From: Perca fluviatilis | Lineage: Eukaryota > Chordata > Actinopteri > Perciformes > Percidae | DNA length: 64,000 bases | Assembly: GCF_010015445.1 (NCBI RefSeq) | Contig: NC_053118.1 | Location: 15,792,437-15,856,436, forward strand | Direction of reading: 5' to 3' | Shown: one piece after another, positions 27,866-40,740 of the stretch | Position numbering within the stretch: position 1 is the first letter of the stretch | Layout of the letters: each line of letters starts with the position of its first letter | Made by a program: the position numbers and the translations under genes | The notes under the pieces: model-generated | The model's input: the letters and a program-made list of their open reading frames with translations, nothing else | The model's database searches: none | What the model was told of the DNA's origin: nothing

Positions 27866-28588
27866 CTAACGCTGATGTCCATTGTAAGTGACATTCTTCA
27901 GGAGCTGGAATTCAATGAGTTAGTCAGGAATTTTTCTGCCAAGAAATAACCAGGAGTAGACACTTCAAAGGGTAAGTCAATGTTTAATATCAATGCTTAA
28001 TATTATGGCATTAATATTCTATACTGTTTATGCAGCTTGCATCTGGTGTTGTCTGTTGTATTGGTGGTAGTGTTTGCAGTGGTGCAGACATGTATTGCTG
28101 ATAGTGTTTTTAGTTGCGCTTATTTTTTTAAGGGTGACATGTCTTTCTTTTGGAGAGATGTTTGTGTTATTTGAAAGATGTGATGAAGCATGTTTTTTTG
28201 TTCAAAGGTAAATGGTTCGATGTGGTGGTGTATACAAAGCCAGCCAATAAGCGAATTAAACGCCTGCTTAGGCCCTGTAGCCAGCAGAGGACCCCCAAGA
28301 ACTCTTATATAATATTCCACAAGAGAGCTTGAAACAAAGCCGGGCAGACCATACACTCACTACAAAAGTGCGTAGGCCACCGCAAATTACGCAAGGGCCT
28401 TGCTTCCCCCCTCGTAGTGGGGGTAAACAACTTTGATGAGAGAATGAAGCAGAACTATCCTTCTTGTCACGAAAAAAATAATAAATAAAAAACACAACAT
28501 GAGAGTGAATTGCGGGAACAGCAATCAGGTAAACTTGTGTTTAACTCTCCTTTCCAACTTTGATGTCAGCAAATAACAGCAATGTTAA

Positions 28589-28825
28589 AGTGCTCATATT
28601 GTGCTCATTTTCAGGTTCATAATTGTATTTAGAGGTTGTACCAGAATAGGTTTACATGGTTTGATTTTCAAAAGCTGATATGTATCCTTTTGGGCCAAGA
28701 CTACAGCTGCAATATCTCAAGTTAAAACTTAATTTTAAAATGTTTTGAACACAAAACAATTTTATTAACGCAACTGAGGGTGTAGAAAAATCCCCTTCTC
28801 TGCCTAAAGACATTAGTGTTACAGT
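28589..28825 (+). mobile_element. TTAA-type element, left end
   Basis: AGTGCTCATATTGTGCTCAT follows a TTAA (28,585-28,588) and is related to the element end at 59,195. The right end was not located. Confidence 0.5.
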
Positions 28826-29262
28826 AGTCTATATCGACGACGTTTCAATTCCGGGATTGTTCAGGTGTTGCCGGAAATTCCGCTGGATGTCCCTTACCTT
28901 CCGCTTTCTTTGTGTTGCCATTCTAAATTCTGGTCGATTTATGAGGACTATCCGGTTAACTGCTCCTCAGATCTCTGCAGGGTAAATCCAGACAGCTAGC
29001 TAGACTATCTGTCCAATCTGAGTTTTCTGTTGCACGACTAAAACAATTTTTGAACGTAAACATGTTCCACCAAAACAAGTTCCTTACCGAGGCTATTTTG
29101 CAGCAACACCGTCATTGAGTGTGGCACTTAGCGACGACCAAGACGATTGTGATTGGTTAAAAAAAAATGTCAATAAACCAGAGCATGTTTTTCTCCCATC
29201 CCAGAATGTTGTGTGGACTAGCCAGACCCTCCTCCGAAGCGCGGTGGAGGAAGGTCTGTCAA
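28826..29262 (+). repeat. Dispersed DNA-transposon-like repeat
   Basis: Starts near GTCTATATCGACGACGTTT and ends near CCAGACCCTCCTCCGAAGCG. The beginning recurs at 24,600-24,690. No transposase frame. Confidence 0.55.
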
Positions 29263-29863
29263 TGCGAGTTGCAGAGTCATCTTAGACTGAAAGAAGGAAA
29301 AGATGATGCAGAGACATGAGTCAGAGTATGATGATGTTTTAGGAGTAGATGGAAGGTACTGCTCTGGAATGCAGGAAATTGATTTAAAAAAAAACAAAAA
29401 CAAAAACAAACTACCCAAACCCTACTGCTGCCACTGGACCTTGGTTACAAATTGCTCCTGGCTACGGTCCTGTTAAATCTGCAGCTCAAGATGACACACT
29501 GCAAGTAAAACATTCTTATTTACTGTAAGATCCTTTAATAATTGTGTAAGCACTCTTTTATAGATTGTATTTTTTCCAAATTTAAAAAAGAATCCAAATT
29601 GTGTTGAATTGTGAACTTTATACTATGTCGGATGGAAGTCAATGGATGAATGAACCTGTGTTTCAGAGTGCTCCCTGGCCTCCCTTATGGACCTTTAATG
29701 ACAAATATACAGTCTGGCTAATCGTCAGAGGAGTGCACTTGCTATTACACACTGCACAGCCCCACAGGGACGGTCGAAGAGAAAAGAATGGATAATTTGC
29801 TGATCTGGACATATTCTTTCTCTCCCTCTCCTGCTGTGGATGCATAGGTGTGTCTGTGCCTGA

Positions 29864-29866
<3 letters not shown>

Positions 29867-29934
<68 letters not shown>
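29867..29934. repeat. (TG)n microsatellite
   Basis: About 34 TG units. Confidence 0.95.
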
Positions 29935-29939
<5 letters not shown>

Positions 29940-30859
29940 GCGTGCAAAGGTAGGGAAGTGAGTCTGTGCACATGTGCAGCAGAGGGAAGAGAGAGAAAGA
30001 GAATAAATGACTGTAATAATTGAAGATGAACATTCCAGGGCATCTGCTCTCTTCCTGTGTTTTTCTCAATGTTTCTCTCCCCCACTGCCAAATATGTATT
30101 GATTGCCATGCATATTTATAATCTGCATAGTGGGTCTCCAGTGTTTTCAGAGGTGATAGGCCTGCTTGGAGGAGCAGAATCAACAATATTGAACATACAC
30201 AGACTCTCCAATCCCTCCTCTAAGCTCTGATGATGTGAAGCATTCATTTCCAGCTCTAGTTTGTTCGGAGCATTGTGTACCTTGGGTGTGGTGGAAGGTT
30301 GGTTTTATGTTGCGGTCAAGCATTATTTATTCTTGCTTCTCTTTTCAGTTTTATTCTCTTAATCCAATTTAATATATATTTATGTACTCCATTGTGCTGG
30401 AGTTTCTGCATTGTATGCATTGGCATACAATATTGCGTACAATCATATGTCATTGCCTATTAAACTCTACAGTTTATATTCTTTCTGCATGCCATTAGAT
30501 GTGATTATATGTCTTCATACTTGCATTACTTAAGTCTTCAAGCTGGTTTATGGCACTTTGATGAGACAGCATCCCCCAAAGACACCCAACATGATTAAGT
30601 CTCCACTAATTATGGGATTAATTGTAATTTTACACAATTTTGTTCTACTTTTTCACTCTACCTTAACACTTATTCTGTTAATTTATCTTCCATTTGACAC
30701 TGAGAGCAACTATGACTTCATTGTTTATTTCCTATCAATAGACTCTTTGAGCATCGAGCTCTCAGAGGGGAGGCACAGGATAAAGACAAGAGACAGGTCT
30801 CCTAAGTGGCTCTTCATCTGCCAGCTGTCAGGCTTGACCTTGCTCTGATGGCTCTGTGG

Positions 30860-30972
<113 letters not shown>

Positions 30973-31324
30973 CATGTTATGAGTGCATGTTTCCTTTGTG
31001 TATTTTGTGTGCAATGAGAACATGAGCACAATACTTTTTGTAGGTTAAGAACTTTGTATGAGCATGGATTGTGTAGGTGCTTATGAGTATATGTATTTGG
31101 GACCAATATGTGTACTTTCTGGCTAATCAAGTAATAAGTCTTAACCCTTCATAAAGCATGTTTCTCATCTTTCTCCCTCTCTTGCTCTTTTTTGATTTCC
31201 TGACTTACGTTATTTTAACCAAAATGTGTTTATCTCAAGGTTTTTTTAATGTCCTAATCACTTAATGAACCACAAAGGCGCTGCACAACATACACACACT
31301 AGAGGTACACTGGTCTTAGAGAGG

Positions 31325-31645
31325 GGCAGATGTGGCCTAAAGATTAAAGAGCTAAAGCTTGTGACCGGGAGGTTGTCGGTCTAATCCCCAGACCGACAGG
31401 ATAAAATCTGGGTGGGGAAAGTGAAAGAGCAGCGCTTGTCCCTCCCTCATTACCACCACTGAGGTGCCCTTGAGCAAGGCCCTTAACACCAAACCAGTGG
31501 AGCTGCCCAGTGGCCAGCAGATCAGACTGTGGTTGTACCGGGCAGCTTCCAGGTATGAATGTGTAACTGTGTGATTGTGATCAAGGCGTTCCTGCAAAAG
31601 AGAGGTTGCCTCTCAGTGAACCTTCCCTGAATAAATAAATGTTAA
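31325..31645 (+). mobile_element. tRNA-derived SINE of the V-SINE/core type
   Basis: The tRNA-like head has TGGCCTAAAGATTAAAGAG (A box region) and GGTTGTCGGTCTAATCCCC (B box region). The core has GCCCTTGAGCAAGGCCCTTAA, a hallmark of fish core SINEs (compare GAGCAAGACACTTAAC at 42,340 on the minus strand). The 3' end runs into AATAAATAAATG. It is not a functional tRNA. Confidence 0.8.
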
Positions 31646-31739
31646 AGAAAAGAATAAAAGATAGTAAGTCACTCGTCATGTGAACAAAAATCTTTAAAAT
31701 TGGTCCAGTAATAAGCTAGAGCGCTGTAGCCGGATATCC

Positions 31740-32440
31740 AAGAAACGGGTTGCAATGTAATCCTATAGGGCAAATCGCACTACCAAGGTACATTCAATTA
31801 GAGGGCTTGTTTTTGTTTTTGCCAGGCTCAGATTGTTATTATAAGTGTCTACTGGGAAGAGGATGAAGTCTCGTTCTGAAATCTCCCGAGGTAACTTGCC
31901 GAAAGACAGCGGTGTAGAACCATGGATGTTTCTAGTGTGGAACACAAGTAGGGATAGACGTTCCGGGAAGTTTGTTGGCATGCAGCATAGTTTTGTGTTA
32001 TCTAAAAGATTTTTAATTACACATATCCAAAAAAGGCTGAAGTTGAAGCTAGTTGTACTAACCTACAGCTACAATTGGATCCTAACACTCCATGCACTTC
32101 GCCTTGCAGACTATTGGGTCTGCAGTGACCATTTTGACCAGGGACGACTACTGCCAGCCAAAGAGAAGAAGAAACTTTATACCAAAGTAGATTTTCCTTA
32201 AGAAAAAGAGTGGAGAGCAGCAGACAGAGCGGAGGTAAGTTTCTGTGTTGCCCTGGCAACAGTAAGTTACACACAAAAGCATGACAGGATAATGGAAATG
32301 TCTCCATCTTCCAATAATGTTGTCAGACACTTATAATAACAATCTGAGCCTGTCAGTGGCAAAAACACCCACTTTTAGTGGATGTGCATTGAGGATGCAC
32401 ATTTGCCCTATAGATTTACATTGCAGCTCGGTTCATGACT
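31740..32440. mobile_element. TIR element with a THAP-like remnant
   Basis: The left arm (TGCAATGTAATCCTATAGGG, then GGCTCAGATTGTTATTATAA) returns inverted at 32,320-32,440. Inside, on the plus strand around 32,095-32,200, is a frame ending YWVCSDHFDQG...KKKLYTKVDFP, which resembles the C-terminal half of a THAP zinc-finger domain. This fits P-element/Kolobok-like transposase debris. The rest of the transposase is absent. Confidence 0.55.
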
Positions 32441-32497
32441 ATCGGTTACGTTATCAACATCGGTTACGTTATCAACATCGGTTACGTCATCAACATG
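32441..32497. repeat. 18-bp tandem repeat, three copies
   Basis: CGGTTACGTTATCAACAT repeated three times; the last has one change. Confidence 0.9.
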
Positions 32498-32667
32498 AAA
32501 AATAAATTCAAATGTGTAAATTCAAACATCCAAAATAACCATGCACAGCCATAGACACGTACAAAACCAAGATGTATTGTGTTGGTGTCCAGTCTTCTAT
32601 GGAGTGATTAAATGCTAGATGGAGCATGAAGCACTCATTGTTAGAGGGGATATTTCCCCTGGTGCCA

Positions 32668-33052
32668 TGTCATTTCTCCGACGCTCCATTGTTCCAACCT
32701 CTCAATAACCCGAAAAATTTGCTTTGGTCCTACAGCCCACACGACGTCCACCAGCGATAGTACGAATCCCACTATGGCCACGCCAAGACTCGCCCTTCAA
32801 TAGCATTTATTGGCCAGGCGTCCATACTTACGCAAGGTAACGTAACTCCATTTGTACAGGTCCTATCCCCTGACCAATCGGCTATCCTAAACTTAACCAC
32901 TCGAGGTCAAATACCTAACCCCAACCAATCAAGCTACTTCGTAGGGCAGGTCTTGGCGTTGCCATAATGGGATTCGTAATTTCGCCACCAGCAGGACATT
33001 GGACTAGTGGGCTTTAGGACCAAAGGGAACAATGAGCGTCGGAGAAATGGAC
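32668..33052. mobile_element. Fold-back MITE
   Basis: Left arm CATTTCTCCGACGCTC ... TACGAATCCCACTATGG ... GCCAAGAC returns inverted in the right half (GAGCGTCGGAGAAATG at the end). The arms are about 130 bp. A 15-bp near-direct repeat (ATTTCCCCTGGTGCC / ATTTCCCCTGATGCC) lies just outside each end at about 32,651 and 33,071, which may be a target duplication. Confidence 0.65.
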
Positions 33053-33287
33053 AGTCCCCATTTCCCCTGATGCCTCCTCCTCACACTCAGTGGATCAAAA
33101 AGAGAGACAAGTGACAGAAGGTTACATCAACCAAATGCTATTTTTCATGTACTTAATACAGTCAGCCTACCACCTATGCATCACCTTTTACAAAGGAGGG
33201 CTATGAGGAGCCACGCAGCCAGTTACATGTACCACTGTTCTATGATAAAGCACATTGAAACATAACTCAGTCGATCAGTTTAAACAA

Positions 33288-34077
33288 CCTGGTCTCACGC
33301 CAGTTCGTAAATAGTAACGTTATTTTTATTTATTGATTGGCACGCAACAACGGGGACATGAAACGCCACAACAACGGGACGGTTGAGGTGAGGAAGAGAA
33401 TAACGCGGAAAGGAACTGCAACACGCCGGACGCCATCCCCGGTCTCTGGGGTGAAAGTCCTTTGTTGTTTGACCCATCTACCACCCCGACCAACCTCCCT
33501 ACTGCAGGTCCGCAGCAACTCTCAGTTCTTTTAAATCAAAGCTAAAGACCTATCTTTTTGATGTTGCCTTTCTTTAAATAACTGTTCATTCGTTATATTG
33601 AAGTTGCATTGATGACACTGTATGACACTCGATAACTGCACTGTAACTTTTATTCGCGGATTTTATCTCTCAGTTCTTTAATTTCTTATACTGCACTGTC
33701 AATTTTATTCTTGTCTTTTATCTAGTGGTATTTTTTAACATATAACCATTTTTACCTGCTCTTTAATGTTTTAATTTGTTTTTTAATCGTTTTCAAACTG
33801 CTCTTTAATGTTTTATGTAAAGCACTTTGTATTGCCCTGTTGCTGAAATGTGCTATACAAATAAAGCTGCCTTGCCTTGCCTCCACGGATTTTCTGCTTT
33901 TCATACTACTTCCTACCATTGCTGTGATCACGAAATATGCTTCCCATTTAAATACATTAAATTAAAATTTGTAATCACCACACGAAAAAAAACAACATAA
34001 TCGTGCCCTGTTCATGGATCAATAGATTCAATAACGTAACCATTTCACGAACTGCCATGAGACTGGGCTGGTTTAAA
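33288..34077. mobile_element. TIR element carrying an L2 LINE tail
   Basis: Left end CCTGGTCTCACGCCAGTTCG returns inverted as CGAACTGCCATGAGACTGGG near 34,060. Both sides are flanked by TTTAAA. Positions 33,530-33,890 are a plus-strand L2-type 3' end (GCTAAAGACCTATCTTTTTG to GCTATACAAATAAAGCTGCC, then CTTGC repeats). Confidence 0.6.
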
Positions 34078-34113
34078 AGAGACTTGGAATATAAGACAGT
34101 TATACCTTCAAAC

Positions 34114-34548
34114 TAGAGATGGTCCGATACCATTTTTTGCTTCCCGATACCGATTCTGATACTTGAACTTGCGTATCGCCCGATACCGAGTACCGATCCG
34201 ATACCAGTGTGTCATATATTTTATTATGTTTTAACAACTGTATACTACTATCCCTGTATGGATGTGATAGTATATCTATCTTTGTTGTCGGTTTGGCTCA
34301 GGTTAAACTCTCTGTGAAACATGAGCAAACACAAACAATGAACGCTACAGAACTTTCTTTTATTATGCAGTTTAACAGTCAGTTATAATGGAAAAAGAAC
34401 ATAAATAAACTACTTTAACATAGATTTTCTTCAGGGCTTTATTACGTGGTATCGGATCGGTGCATAAACTTCAGTACTTCCCAATACCAGCATTTTAGGC
34501 AGTATTGGAGCTGATACCGATACTGGTATCAGTATCGGCACATCTCTA
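34114..34548. mobile_element. hAT-like non-autonomous element
   Basis: Ends TAGAGATGGTCCGATACC and, inverted, TAGAGATGTGCCGATACTGA. The ends are rich in CCGATAC words. Eight-base flanks CTTCAAAC and CTTCACTT are partly alike, consistent with the 8-bp hAT duplication. No transposase. Confidence 0.65.
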
Positions 34549-34599
34549 CTTCACTTTTTTTTTGTGAGCTAAGCTGAGGTTTTTTTTAGCGTGAGTCAA

Positions 34600-35340
34600 A
34601 CAGATTGCTGTCCTTCTCCCATCCATGTATCCAAATGATAAAAAAAAGTTTGATTATAGAAATTGAAAAAGTCAGTTCTAAAATGAATTGTTTAAAATTG
34701 TATGTACTTAATTTTTCCACTCTATCATGCTCTGTTATGTGGGGTCAGGGTCAAGGTATGCATCCCTACACCCTCTTGCTCAACTGCAAAGGCATTGTAG
34801 GACGGGACTGGCTCTAGAAACGAGACGCAGCATCAAGAAAATAAGCATTGGCAGCAGAGGGCACAAGAGCCGGCAAACTCCTCATTTCCACAGCATGCGT
34901 AACGGCTGCGGACCGGCTCCGCTGCGTGTCTGCTGCGTGCTCCTGCAGCTGGGTCAAACATTGGACGAGTTAGCTGAATAGCTTAGTGCAGGCGCTAATG
35001 GATCCAACTGTGTATCTCGTAAATGACCCCACTAATAATGCCCGAAACGATACCAAACTTCTACACTAGTACAAATAGGTTATGCACTCATAAAACGATG
35101 GATTGGAAAGTTTGTAAGTACACCAGGAGTTTATTTAAATAACAATTGCCTGATGGCTTCTGCTCTCTGCTCCTACTGCTACCGGCAGTAAGACGAGTGC
35201 TTAAAATATTTATTAGTTTAACTTATTTTTTAAAATAAGTGCTGTAGTACAACTAGCAGGAGACAAGTTATAATTGAGGTAAGTTTGGAGACACTATCTT
35301 ATTTAATCATTAAATTAATAAATATTTTTGTTGTATCTAG
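34600..35340. other. Non-coding stretch replacing the 3' part of the lectin pseudogene
   Basis: Homology to the lectin repeat unit stops near 35,340. No C-half exon of the lectin domain can be found on the minus strand between here and 34,600. The sequence near 34,840-35,200 is probably an inserted element of unknown family. Confidence 0.45.
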
Positions 35341-35489
35341 TCTAATTTAGATACTGATCATGCTATTGCTGTTAAAAAAGTTGCTTTCTATTAGGGAATA
35401 ATGTAGATATCCAGTGCACTAATTTCCTGTAACCTACACAACTAATGTTAATTGATCTAATCTAAATCTAAAACAGAAATTGCTGTTAC

Positions 35490-36839
35490 CTGGGATTATC
35501 GTTGCCATTGTCATTGAGGGAATTTCCAATGCGGATCTCAGCACCATTGATTCTATCGTGGCAACAATCTCTTCTGTTGGTGATGATGACAATGTTGATT
35601 GTATACGTCTTCAGGAGGTCCAGTCTCCACCATGGTTTTAAATCGTTTCCTGTGTGGCTACAGGATCCCTGTCCCAAGTCGCTAGCACTATTTCCATCAA
35701 TGGCCCCTTCAGGAATGGCATTACCTTGCACGGAGGACTGAGTCACAGTTCCACATTGAGCAATATTATAATCTGGACAAAGTTATAAAATGTGTCATTA
35801 AAGATAGCTTGAGGAAGCCACTGATTATTACATGTGTTGATTTTACCAAACCTGCCAAAGAACAGGCAGTCATCATATATTTACTTTTGCTATAACTTTT
35901 ACTGTGACTGTCATGTAAGTCATGTATTGGAAACATTACATGGTACAAATCATGAGTTGAAGCAGTGTTTAGCTATGAAATGTGATTTAAAAAGATAGAT
36001 TGAGAAAGCCACACGTATTACAGATGTGGATTACATACTAAACAATTGAAATTATTGGGGAATAGTCAATAATTTGATTGAACAAATTCAAAGAATAATC
36101 TCACCAGATTGGCCACTTGTCTGTCCTAGAACAGCCAACAACACAAAACCCACGACTGTGGAGTAACTTCACACTCATATAATATTATTAAACTTTAAAG
36201 ATCTTGTACTCAACATGCAGAACAATAATATAACAGTAAACAAATATTTGTGAAGTGGTGTTCTGAACAGAGAATGAAGTCAATTTTTTCGTGTGTGTTG
36301 TAATCAGAGTTTCTCTGTTTTATGTATTGGTAACCTATCCGGCAACACGTGCATGTTGGAGGATCTAAGTGCATGTGAGTCGCTCCCTTTGGCATCAGTA
36401 TTTGAGGACATGGGTATGAGAACGGGCTGTTGAAATTGTTAGCCCCTCCCTTCAGGTTGATTTCCCACTGGCTGTCTGGTTGCCGGTGACTCCCTGCCAG
36501 TCTACATTGCTCGCTGCCCAGGTTGGGTTACTGCGTAAAGTCAGTGCAAACACTGAGTTAACGCAGTAACCCAATGATAATGCCGGCCACTGATGAGCAC
36601 AGCTCTTCCATGGAATCATGCAGCTAACTAACCTCCAGTACTACAAACAAAATAAAAAATAGCATTAACTTTAGTATCACTTGATTATCAGTATTGGTCA
36701 CATTGTCAAATTGCATATGTAAAATAAAAGGAAGAATAAAGTTGATCAGTAATTCTGCCAAAGACCTACCTTAAAGCTTTCAAGCGCATTGGAAGCAGCT
36801 GTTATATGCATGTCTGCAAAGAGAGCAAGTCTTTTTATA
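35490..36839 (-). pseudogene. Decayed F-type lectin paralogue
   Basis: Minus-strand relative of the large lectin gene. It keeps the TATA box (36,832-36,839), a non-coding exon (about 36,770-36,808, donor AAG|GTAGGT), a signal-peptide exon (36,105-36,168, reading [14 protein letters not shown]) and one N-half domain exon (35,490-35,772). That exon still encodes the fucose-binding pattern H-x26-R-x-D-x4-R with adjacent cysteines ([20 protein letters not shown]). Relative to the intact gene, about 15 bp spanning both start codons is deleted after CTCCACAG. The C-half exon is missing because homology ends at about 35,340. A fragment of a C-half exon end survives in the intron at about 35,950-35,970. 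Without a start codon and half a domain it should not make a lectin. The duplication unit is about 24 kb. Confidence 0.8.
36832..36839 (-). promoter_or_regulatory. TATA box of the lectin pseudogene
   Basis: Minus-strand GTATAAAAAG, in the same context as the TATA box of the intact gene (60,727-60,734). Matching sequence extends through the first exon and donor. Confidence 0.6.
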
Positions 36840-38329
36840 CTTTTTTTGCCAAGCGTGATTGACAAATTTTAGATTAATACATATAGTGATCAAACATCCT
36901 GGTGTTGTTTTTGTATATGCATGGCGCTCACTTTATTAGAAACGACCGGCAGCTCGCGGTTCCCTATAACCCGCTCACAGTCACTTTTTATCGGGTTAAC
37001 TGAACTACCAACGGCCGCTGATAGGACAGAGCTGTGATGGAGCTCTGTAGTCGTTTTCACAGAGCTCGGTAGCGGCTAAAAAATAAAGTAAATAAGTAGC
37101 TGACTGCACAATTGATCCTTTTCAATGATGTAGTTTGTGGTATGTGTTGAACTTCATTGTATTATACAGAGATATGTTTCTGTTACTAATCCCACCCTCA
37201 TTGATATAAATGGGGTGGACAAAACAATTGAAACACCTGACAGTATGATGCAATATAATTCAAAGACGCTACAAAATGCTGCCTCTAAAATTATCATACA
37301 GTTTAATTTACACTTCTCTTAAACTGTTTTTACCTAAAACCGAACATTATAGCCTCCATGAAGTCCTATTGCAGGAATGTTGTATTACAGTAGACTGCAT
37401 TAGTTTTGGCTAGGTGTAGCTAAAAACTGGCAACTGAGTATATGTGTAAATACATTCGTACATCTAGTGTTTATATTTTAGAGTTTATAGTTTGTAGCTT
37501 ATTTGATGTAGATTGGATATTATTGCTAAGATAATACCATGGTGATAGCTTAAAGCAAATACAAGGAGTTTTTAAATGGTTATGAAACGTATGTCTCAAT
37601 TTACTACTGATGCCTCTTTATGACCTGCATTAGCAAAAAATAACCCATCAGCCAGAAGACTGGCTATGTATATAATGCCTGTTACCGGATACCAATCCAC
37701 ACAAAATCAGACCAGACAATTTACGGCACACAGACCAGAAGAGCCTATGTTTACATTTACCCAAGCAAAATTGTGCAGCGAGTAATACGGTTGCCAGTTA
37801 AAAGTCAACAGGAGTAGATTTATCTAGAATTTTGTTATTTCCTATATCGTGGACCTGGTAACAGGGTGTAAGCAAAGCATAGTAGTTGTTCTGTTGTCGG
37901 CTGCAAAAACCAACAGAAAAGTCTTCCTGTAGTCAATCATCTGAGGATGACATGACCCAGTAGATTTTTTGTTGTTGTTGACTGAACTGTGCCCACCACA
38001 GCTGGAATACTATTTCTCAAGTGGGACCAGTACACAGTAGGAATAACACTGTGCCTTGTTGTGTTTTTCTGTATTGAACTTTCATAAAAATGTTACGACT
38101 CTACATATCTCAGTGGATTAAAACCATGCCAGGAATCCTACGCTAGGTGTGTGATGATACCAGTCTGCAGAACGGGCTGTGGGTCCATAATTGTGACATT
38201 CTCTCCTTAGTATGTGTAGGGACCTACAGAAATACAGCTAAATAAATACAAAAGTGTTTATTTCATAAAGCTAAATATATGAATAAATTGTGTTTCATTT
38301 CATATATTCACACTGTACTTATTTATGTT
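36840..38329. other. Non-coding stretch upstream of the lectin pseudogene
   Basis: Positions 36,840-36,925 and about 37,190-37,220 (CCTCATTGATATAAATGGGG) match the upstream region of the intact gene near 60,740-60,900. A CpG-containing insert (36,930-37,080) lies between them. No other gene recognised. Confidence 0.5.
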
Positions 38330-38605
38330 CGTACTGTATTTATGTTGACACTGTACTTGATGTTGACACCGCACTACAATACAATTTGTACAATCTTAAT
38401 CTTAATTTAAACCTAATCTTACTTGTAACTTAATTTCAGTTTTCTTTTACTTAACATTTTTATTTAATGTATTACTGTAGCTATGTTACTTTATACACTT
38501 ACTGACTTGCTCTTTTGTTATTTTACCTTGAATTTGACTGTGAGCAACTGCAACAAAATGATTTCTCTGAAGGGATCAATAAAGTATTCTGATTCTGAAT
38601 CTAAA
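38330..38605 (+). mobile_element. LINE 3' tail
   Basis: Ends AGGGATCAATAAAGTATTCT followed by GATTCTGA repeats, the common 3' terminus of a fish LINE. No coding part remains. Confidence 0.6.
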
Positions 38606-40736
38606 TTCAATGAAATAGAACTTTCCCATAATCCTTTGTTTTGACGTGAATTGTAATGTATTTCCTGACTGGGTAATCCAATCCAAGCCAATAAGAGATC
38701 ACTATGTTGGGAAGTAGGAAAAACGGGAAAGTCTGAGGTGACTGATGTTTGTAGACTAAACTTTTTTTTTTTAAATTGGCACGTATTGGCAAGTATCATT
38801 TTGCAGCTAACAGTCGTGTGCAACTCGTAGTTTGGTAACTTGTTATCCCGCAGTTTTAAGTGAAGTGCAAACAGGTTAGCCGCATTTGTTGTTTTCGCTA
38901 TATTTGTATTAAGTGTTAACGTTAACTGTAATAACGTTAAGCTAGCGCCGTCGGGAGGGACAGTCAACTGTAAACGCCAACCGCAGCTATCACCGAGGAC
39001 TTCGCTGGAGGACAGTGTAATTAGCCGTTGTAGCCACTCCTATGTTGCCACACAGACGGATTGCCTGCTAAACCTGGCCTGCAGCTGTCTCATCAGCCCA
39101 GCTGTTGACTCTACTCAGCTGTTTTTTCTTCCTTATCGCGGATCGGATGCGTGAGTAACATTGATGTTTCTAACAGACACAAAGTGTGTCTCAGCTCAGA
39201 TTGACTCATGTGCACAAACTTAAGGGGCCCCAACGGTTAAAAACCCAAATTTTAAAAGGTTGAACTGGTTAAACCCACAAGTAGGCTATAGGAATTGACT
39301 GTTAATTGTGTTGAAATATAATTCATGTTAAAGTGTTAACTGTTTAATATTTGCTAAGCTAAAACAATCTTAGGCTTTGGTTAACTCTGTTGTGTTCTTG
39401 TGAGAGTTTCTTTTTTATAAAAAAATGTAAGGGCCGTTAGGCCGGTTAAGCGTGTTTTACAGTACCGCAGCCGAGCTGGCGTGTGCATATGTGACGTCAT
39501 GAAATCGCCGTGACTATACCTGCGCTAGTGGGTCGCGACACTAGTTGCAGTCTTCTCCTGAACACCGGCAGCGCTAATGAGCAAAGGCTACTGATGTTGC
39601 TATTTCTACTGGCTAGAAGAAGAAGAAAAAGGTAAACAACGGCAGAACTGGCAGCAGCATTGCCGTCAATGCTTCGATTTGATTCAATGACCTACTTCAT
39701 CGGATCGAGCCTTTCATTCACCATAAAAGAACTCATCTTAACCCAGTAAGTTTACCAGAGAGACTTGCAGTCACTCTGAGAGTTCTGGCATCCGGTTGTC
39801 GGCGAACTCATTCAGGCCTCCTGTTTCCGCTTTGTCGCGCGCTGCTGAAAAAAAAAGAGCTGTGCGCGACCTCGGCTCGCGCGCCATAAATCGGACGCGC
39901 CGGCCGGATATTACATCATTTTGACGTCACGATGTCGCGCGCCACCTTGGATGCGTCTAGTATATAACGGCTTTTACACACTGCAAGCGTCGCGCGAGCG
40001 TGTCACGGTGCAGATCCACTTGTCCGTGCGACGCTTCTGTCGCGTCGCGCCCCGCTCTATTCCTATGGGTGACGTCAAGCGACTTCAACGCTCCTGAAAA
40101 GCATTCCGGGAAGGCGGCGCTACATTTGAAAAAATGCTGTGTGTCAAAAATCTTTCAAACTGACCTTTGTTGATCTGAAATGAAGACACCGCTCACGCAA
40201 CGTGGCAGTAGAGTCGGGTGATATTCAGATCAAAATGGCAATTGAGGTGGAGTGCATCCTATTGCTAATTTTACATCGGCAGCAATAAAATAGGCAGCGC
40301 AGAGATAGGCGGTGGTATGTTCGCCCTTTAAACAGAAATAGAGATCAGGATGGGGAGTAAATTTGTCACGGCACTTTTCCAGTCCGTTTTCACCTTATCT
40401 ACGGTCTTTCCCATCGCGGTTGCAACCTCTCACCAGGCATTTTCCAACGCTATTTTATAATTTTTCCTCTTCTCCCGCCATTGTATTCAAACCTTCTTCT
40501 GTAAACATAATATACTTCAATTAATGTACAATACTTGCAATGTCGCCCCCACCGACAACGCATTGTATTGCGTGCATCGGCGCGTAACAAAAACTAGGAC
40601 AACACATTTTGCTACGCATCAACGCATAATGGAGGCCCGAAGCGTAGCGATGCGTAGCGATGCGTAGCCTTGCGGGCGCGTATGCGTACCGATGTGTTGA
40701 CTCTCTAACACCCCTAAGTCTACCAGCGTTTCATAT
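38606..40736. other. CpG-rich non-coding block
   Basis: CpG density is high at 38,930-39,170 and 39,430-40,110. A 10-bp repeat (GATGCGTAGC) occurs near 40,640-40,675. No open frame with a recognisable domain. Probably a mixture of old elements; a promoter cannot be excluded. Confidence 0.4.
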
Positions 40737-40740
40737 TTAA

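Noticed and set aside
35502..35741. Plus-strand ORFs across lectin exons (also 49,341-49,577)
   Set aside because: Antisense shadows of the F-type lectin exons.
38840..39165. Possible CpG-associated first exon with donor GATGC|GTGAGT
   Set aside because: No downstream coding exon of a plus-strand gene could be found; one donor-like site is weak evidence.
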